From Cryomorphaceae bacterium (GTDB lineage Bacteria > Bacteroidota > Bacteroidia > Flavobacteriales_D > Parvicellaceae), in assembly GCA_905182525.1 (NCBI GenBank), contig CAJJBV010000002.1, forward strand, positions 1 through 64,000: a stretch of 64,000 nt of DNA, written 5' to 3'. The notes below the pieces were generated by a model. It was not told the origin of the DNA. It was given only the letters and a program-made list of their open reading frames with translations, and ran no database searches. Of the stretch, positions 63,994-64,000 are shown one piece after another (position 1 is the first letter of the stretch; the number at the start of each line of letters is the position of its first letter). The position numbers and the translations under genes were made by a program.

Positions 63994-64000
63994 TTAAATT

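Overview
This window comes from an AT-rich (about 30 % G+C by eye) member of the Bacteroidota, most likely a Flavobacteriia/Flavobacteriales bacterium. The evidence is a type IX secretion and gliding gene set (SprB-like adhesin with PorP/SprF, PorZ, GldH), type A and type B T9SS C-terminal domains, family-typical lineage proteins (DUF2911, DUF4837, Ig-like lipoprotein, LEA-2 lipoprotein), flavobacterial TAnnTTTG promoter elements, no clear Shine-Dalgarno sites, and many TTG starts. It reads as ordinary chromosome: I see no prophage, insertion sequence, CRISPR array, integrase or rRNA. No gene-free stretch exceeds 300 bases.

Layout. 1-3779: 3' part of a repeat adhesin broken by four frameshifts, with its PorP/SprF partner. 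3812-8921 (minus): a VWA / MoxR-like AAA+ pair followed by a RecD-like helicase and a FemAB-like acyltransferase. 9166-12792 (minus): a membrane protein of unknown role, tRNA-Arg(CCT) and metG. 12859-18705 (plus): a compact five-gene envelope cluster (LD-carboxypeptidase, PagL-like barrel, secreted PIG-L deacetylase, a 39-residue membrane protein, an SSS symporter). 18679-22869: a DUF2911 protein, yraN, an rRNA pseudouridine synthase, and the rnc-fabF-acpP group. 23005-26561 (plus): purN, a K+ channel with a zinc ribbon, rnhA, a quinone oxidoreductase and a SCO1-like protein, tightly packed. 26558-30966: queuosine-precursor transporter, nitrilase, lipoprotein, free-methionine-sulfoxide reductase and YebC. 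31026-35831: a leucine-rich T9SS cargo, an AI-2E-family protein, tRNA-Arg(TCG) and PorZ. 35906-44441: cvpA, holB, gldH, an aminotransferase, a lytic transglycosylase, several lineage-specific envelope proteins and comF. 44476-51083 (minus): FAD oxidoreductase, LysE exporter, a small conserved protein with a strong terminator, and two amidohydrolases, one of them double-domain. 51143-57371: membrane protein, hflX, threonine dehydrogenase-like epimerase, acyltransferase and pheT. 57522-63993: tRNA-Phe with terminator, orphan histidine kinase, gpmI, an M20 dipeptidase, a LEA-2 lipoprotein, a HIRAN-like pair and an EnvC-like protein.

The clearest general oddity is a set of about ten single-base frame changes in five otherwise recognisable genes. 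In each case the reading frame continues with family-consistent sequence immediately after one extra or one missing base. The four in the adhesin all look like lost bases; the other six all look like gained bases, mostly in G or A runs. Uncorrected sequence errors are the simplest explanation. Because T9SS genes are over-represented, true decay or phase variation should be excluded. The most interesting functional candidate is the envelope cluster with its unlisted 39-residue, single-helix protein placed, with overlaps at both ends, between a secreted deacetylase and a sodium symporter.
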